Of a stretch of 6,921 nt of DNA, positions 5,782 to 6,921 are shown in pieces. Source of the stretch: Myxococcales bacterium. Its GTDB lineage: Bacteria; Myxococcota_A; Polyangia; Polyangiales; Polyangiaceae. Where the stretch lies: positions 1 to 6,921 of the forward strand of contig JAAFHJ010000262.1 in the NCBI GenBank assembly GCA_013298325.1, in the 5' to 3' direction. The position numbers and the translations under genes were made by a program. Every line of letters begins with the position of its first letter. Position 1 is the stretch's first letter. The notes beneath the pieces were generated by a model. It saw nothing but the letters and a program-made list of their open reading frames with translations, was not told where the DNA came from and ran no database searches.

Positions 5782-5835
5782 AAAAAGAGAGAGAGCCTTC
5801 GCCCGCAGCTAGCAGGGCAAAGGCTCTTTCTTTTT
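5782..5835. terminator. Bidirectional intrinsic terminator between convergent genes
   Basis: The stem pairs 5792-5804 with 5815-5827 (one C/A mismatch) around a 10-base loop (5805-5814). It extends outward through an A/G-rich left flank (5784-5791) and a T-rich right flank (5828-5835) with two G-T pairs. To the right it ends in TTTCTTTTT. On the opposite strand it ends in CTCTCTCTTTTT. It therefore serves both the rightward lipoprotein gene (stop at 5758-5760) and leftward secA (stop at 5850-5852). Confidence 0.85.
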
Positions 5836-5849
5836 GAATTCCCGAAGGT

Positions 5850-6921
5850 TCAGACGGAAGCGTCGTCGTCGTCGAGGAACTCACCGTGGCACTTCTTGAA
5901 GAGCTCCCCAGATCCGCAGGGGCAGACTTCATTCCGTTGGACGGCGGGCTTCTCCGGCTCGGGGATCGGCTCCGGGGCCGGAGGCCGCAGCGACCGGGCG
6001 ACGTCGTCCCCTTCGTACTCCTCGCCGCCGGCCAGGAGGTGGAGCTCCTGCTGGCGAACGCGCGCCGCTTCGAGCGCCTCGCGTTCGGCGGCGGCGATGT
6101 CGTCTTCGCGGCGGAATTTCACGGAGAAGAGCTGGGTCACCGCGCTCGACGTGACCGAAGCCATCATCGTCACGAAGAGGTCGTAGCCCTCCTTTTTGTA
6201 TTCCTGCTTCGGGTCGCGCTGGCCGTAGCCGCGGAGCCCGATGCCGTCACGAAGGTGCTCCATGTTCGTGAGGTGCTCGACCCATTGCTGGTCGATCTCC
6301 GTCACGTAATAATGGCGGAAGACGCGGAGGAACAGTTCAGTCCCTGCCTCTTTTTCGCGATCCAAGAAGGCGACTTCCGCCTGCTTGTAGAGTTCGTGAG
6401 CCAGGTCAAAGAGATCGCCAATTTCGCTGTAATTGCCGGTCGGTTTGATGCCAAAGTGCTCAATGAAGCCCTGGCGGAGGCCCTTCCAGTCCCAGTCTTC
6501 GAAGGGTTTGTTGCGCGGGCAACATTCTTCAATGATGGCACCGATGCAGCCGTCCATGATGTCGAGGGCGCGTTCGCGCTGCTCGGTGAGGCTCTGCGCG
6601 ATTTCGGCGACGAGGCGCTCGTGGAGCCCCTTCGGATCGTCCGCTTCCGACTCCTTGTAGGTCGTCTTGAAGCCGTAGAATTCGTAGATCTCCCGCTGAA
6701 CGCTCTCAAGGCTCTCGACGGTGGCGGCGTCGTCGAGCTTCGAGGGGCGCGGTGCACCGCGAAAGGTCGCCGCGTCGTTGCCGGTGCGGGTCTCTTTGCT
6801 CGTGCAGAACGCGAGCACCATTTGGGCGACGGTGTCCTTCACTTGATCGCGAAGGTGCGGAAGTTCCTTGATGTCCCGTCGGCGGCCCGTCGGCTTGCCT
6901 TCGTCATCGAGGATTTCGGGG
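5850..6921 (-). CDS. secA: SecA preprotein translocase ATPase, C-terminal part (5' end outside window)
   Basis: SecA is the motor ATPase that drives unfolded preproteins through the SecYEG channel, and it cycles between cytosol and inner membrane. Only the last 356 residues are visible. The frame stays open to the right edge, and the visible GTG at 6842 is internal, not a start. The helical wing and scaffold region is present, including the hallmark block around EIDQQWVEHLTNMEHLRDG, then IGLRGYGQRDPKQEYKKEGY (~residues 208-246 of the visible part). An acidic/Pro-rich linker (PAPEPIPEPEKPA) leads to the C-terminal zinc motif (SEC-C), CPCGSGELFKKCHG, with ligands C, C, C, H at visible residues ~333, 335, 344 and 345. 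This motif usually binds SecB and phospholipid. The nucleotide-binding domains (Walker motifs) lie outside the window. The assignment is firm. Confidence 0.97.
   Translation of the reverse strand, partial: PEILDDEGKPTGRRRDIKELPHLRDQVKDTVAQMVLAFCTSKETRTGNDAATFRGAPRPSKLDDAATVESLESVQREIYEFYGFKTTYKESEADDPKGLHERLVAEIAQSLTEQRERALDIMDGCIGAIIEECCPRNKPFEDWDWKGLRQGFIEHFGIKPTGNYSEIGDLFDLAHELYKQAEVAFLDREKEAGTELFLRVFRHYYVTEIDQQWVEHLTNMEHLRDGIGLRGYGQRDPKQEYKKEGYDLFVTMMASVTSSAVTQLFSVKFRREDDIAAAEREALEAARVRQQELHLLAGGEEYEGDDVARSLRPPAPEPIPEPEKPAVQRNEVCPCGSGELFKKCHGEFLDDDDASV

Noticed and set aside
6840..6842. GTG as the start of a 330-residue protein
   Set aside because: The frame continues open to the window edge with SecA-like sequence (EILDDEGKPTG), so this is an internal Val codon of secA.

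Overview
The window is GC-rich, strongly GC3-biased bacterial chromosome with six protein-coding genes, all intact except secA, which runs off the right edge. The best guess for the host is a myxobacterium of the Polyangiales type (Myxococcota). This rests on the G+C content, the paired Cys-rich lipoproteins with a 'GLEE/GIEE' motif after the lipid-anchor Cys and Asp/Ala/Gly/Pro-rich linkers, a second Pro/Ala-rich lipoprotein, and the form of the SecA C-terminus. It is an inference, not a database result.

Left part (1-2621). A strong hairpin terminator (42-78) may end an upstream + strand gene whose last codons could be at 1-24. A leftward gene (98-1507) encodes a cytoplasmic two-domain protein: an N-terminal rhodanese-like domain with Ser in place of the catalytic Cys, followed by a large domain carrying beta-carbonic-anhydrase-like motifs (C-x-D-x-R and H-x-x-C-G). 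Diverging from it is a rightward gene for a prokaryotic pentameric ligand-gated ion channel (pLGIC, the GLIC/ELIC family; 1647-2621). It has a signal peptide, a 'RYPFD' Pro-loop and four membrane segments. The longest ORF for the channel starts inside the start codon of the carbonic-anhydrase-like gene. The signal peptide and a perfect TATAAT at 1599-1604 favour the internal GTG at 1647.

Middle part (2691-4543). Two leftward, tandem, translationally coupled paralogues encode Cys-rich lipoproteins. Each has a lipid-anchor Cys plus 38 further Cys whose order is conserved between the two. One repeat in each gene is closer to an out-of-register repeat of the other gene, which suggests repeat exchange.

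Right part (4651-6921). A divergent gene encodes an unrecognised Pro/Ala-rich lipoprotein. It converges on the 3' part of secA (preprotein translocase ATPase), and a bidirectional terminator at 5782-5835 separates the two.

The most interesting unit is the divergent pair at 98-2621: a carbonic-anhydrase-like/inactive-rhodanese fusion beside a pLGIC whose pore-entry residues lack the usual acidic side chain. A link between CO2, bicarbonate or pH chemistry and a gated channel is attractive, but it is only a hypothesis from gene adjacency.
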